64,000 nucleotides of DNA from Coenobita brevimanus (taxonomy: Eukaryota > Arthropoda > Malacostraca > Decapoda > Coenobitidae), in assembly GCA_032717465.1 (NCBI GenBank), contig CM064712.1, positions 22,403,785-22,467,784 of the forward strand, given 5' to 3'. The notes below the pieces were generated by a model. The model made no database searches. It saw only the letters and a program-made list of their open reading frames with translations, and was not told the DNA's origin. The translations under genes were made by a program, and so were the position numbers. Positions 63,534 through 64,000 of this stretch are shown here, piece after piece. Each line of letters starts with the position of its first letter. The stretch's first letter is position 1.

Positions 63534-64000
63534 TGTCATTGGTTTGCATCGATATACATCACAGTCGGGCCAAAGCCTAGTGTCCACAGTTTTTTACAAA
63601 GGCTCCTCTGTCGATCATATTCGGCATCTAGCGAAATTCTGGAAAAGGATCGATTGATCCTGTTAGTACTTTTGGGGCTAAATACATGTTTAATGTACAT
63701 GCCGCTGTTCTGTACTGCATGTTTTGCCATTCTCTGATATGTAGTACAGTATTTACTGTAATGTAACAGTTAGTGTACAGTGAGTTCTTTTTATCCACAC
63801 ATTCCCTGTAAATACCAAACAACAAATGTACAATAGTGTATGCTGTAGGCAGTGTACAATATGGCACAGGACTGGGGTGGTAATCAATGACTATCAGTGT
63901 GAGTGGTGGAATGCAGTTTTTTTGTTTAATGTACATGCAGTGCTTCTGTAGTGTTTGCTTTGTTGTTCTTTGTTATGTAGTATTTACTATAATATAATAG
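63534..64000. repeat. Diverged tandem duplication, copy 2, cut by window end
   Basis: Counterpart of 34,800-35,266. The window stops within its second unit. Confidence 0.65.

Larger units (their letters stand above)
41832..64000 (+). repeat. Large duplication, copy 2 (runs off right edge)
   Basis: Colinear with 13,192-35,266. It shares the RTE-A insertion with its target duplication, the TIR nest and most gene lesions. The first 4 kb (to about 45,930) have many small indels relative to copy 1; the rest differs by scattered substitutions and microsatellite length. The window ends before the position where copy 1 meets the RTE-A at 35,354. Confidence 0.95.

Overview
This is a eukaryotic, animal-type genome window made almost entirely of transposable elements and simple repeats. 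It probably comes from a decapod crustacean. That is an inference from the mix of I-, CR1/Jockey- and RTE-type LINEs, LINE-tailed SINEs, pogo/Tigger-like TIR elements, and abundant (TA)n, (CA)n and (GATA)n tracts; no species-diagnostic gene is present. The only host-like gene is a C2H2 zinc-finger locus, present twice, with an older truncated paralogue also present twice. I see no rRNA gene, no genuine tRNA gene, no CRISPR array and no operon.

Positions 1-8160 hold LINE remains joined end to end. First is a GC-rich I-type LINE cut by the left window edge (zinc-knuckle ORF1, then endonuclease-RT-RNase H ORF2). Next is a 5'-truncated second RT element with an (ACT)n tail. Last are two reverse-strand fragments of an RTE family (called RTE-B here), separated by a SINE-like unit (SINE1). 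From 8.2 to 13.2 kb the sequence is AT-rich. It contains a tRNA-headed SINE (SINE2), a segment resembling the upstream region of the zinc-finger gene, and TIR elements planted in TA-dinucleotide tracts, one with a pogo/Tigger-type transposase relic.

From 13,192 to about 35,266 lies a 22-kb block that recurs in the same orientation at 41,832-64,000. The second copy begins exactly at a 100-N assembly gap (41,732-41,831) and runs off the right edge. In order the block contains: a TIR element; a reverse-strand CR1-like LINE split by a forward RTE-A LINE with a 7-bp target duplication; a SINE1 copy; a truncated zinc-finger pseudogene; a long reverse RTE-B LINE; a second CR1/Jockey-like tail; a three-level nest (old RTE-A, then a TIR element, then a younger RTE-A); another SINE1; the zinc-finger gene; and a low-complexity tail with (CA)n, C-rich and G-rich stretches. 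Nesting and disabling mutations are mostly shared, so the two copies are recent duplicates or two alleles placed in tandem by the assembler.

Between the copies (35.3-41.7 kb) are the best-preserved RTE-A element (reverse strand), a SINE1 scrap, an endonuclease fragment of another RTE, a compound (CA)n/(TA)n repeat and a decayed LINE RT ending at the gap. The elements are linked: SINE1 shares both its 3' tail and a leader-like motif with RTE-A, so RTE-A is its probable amplifying partner, and SINE2 sits inside an RTE-B endonuclease domain.
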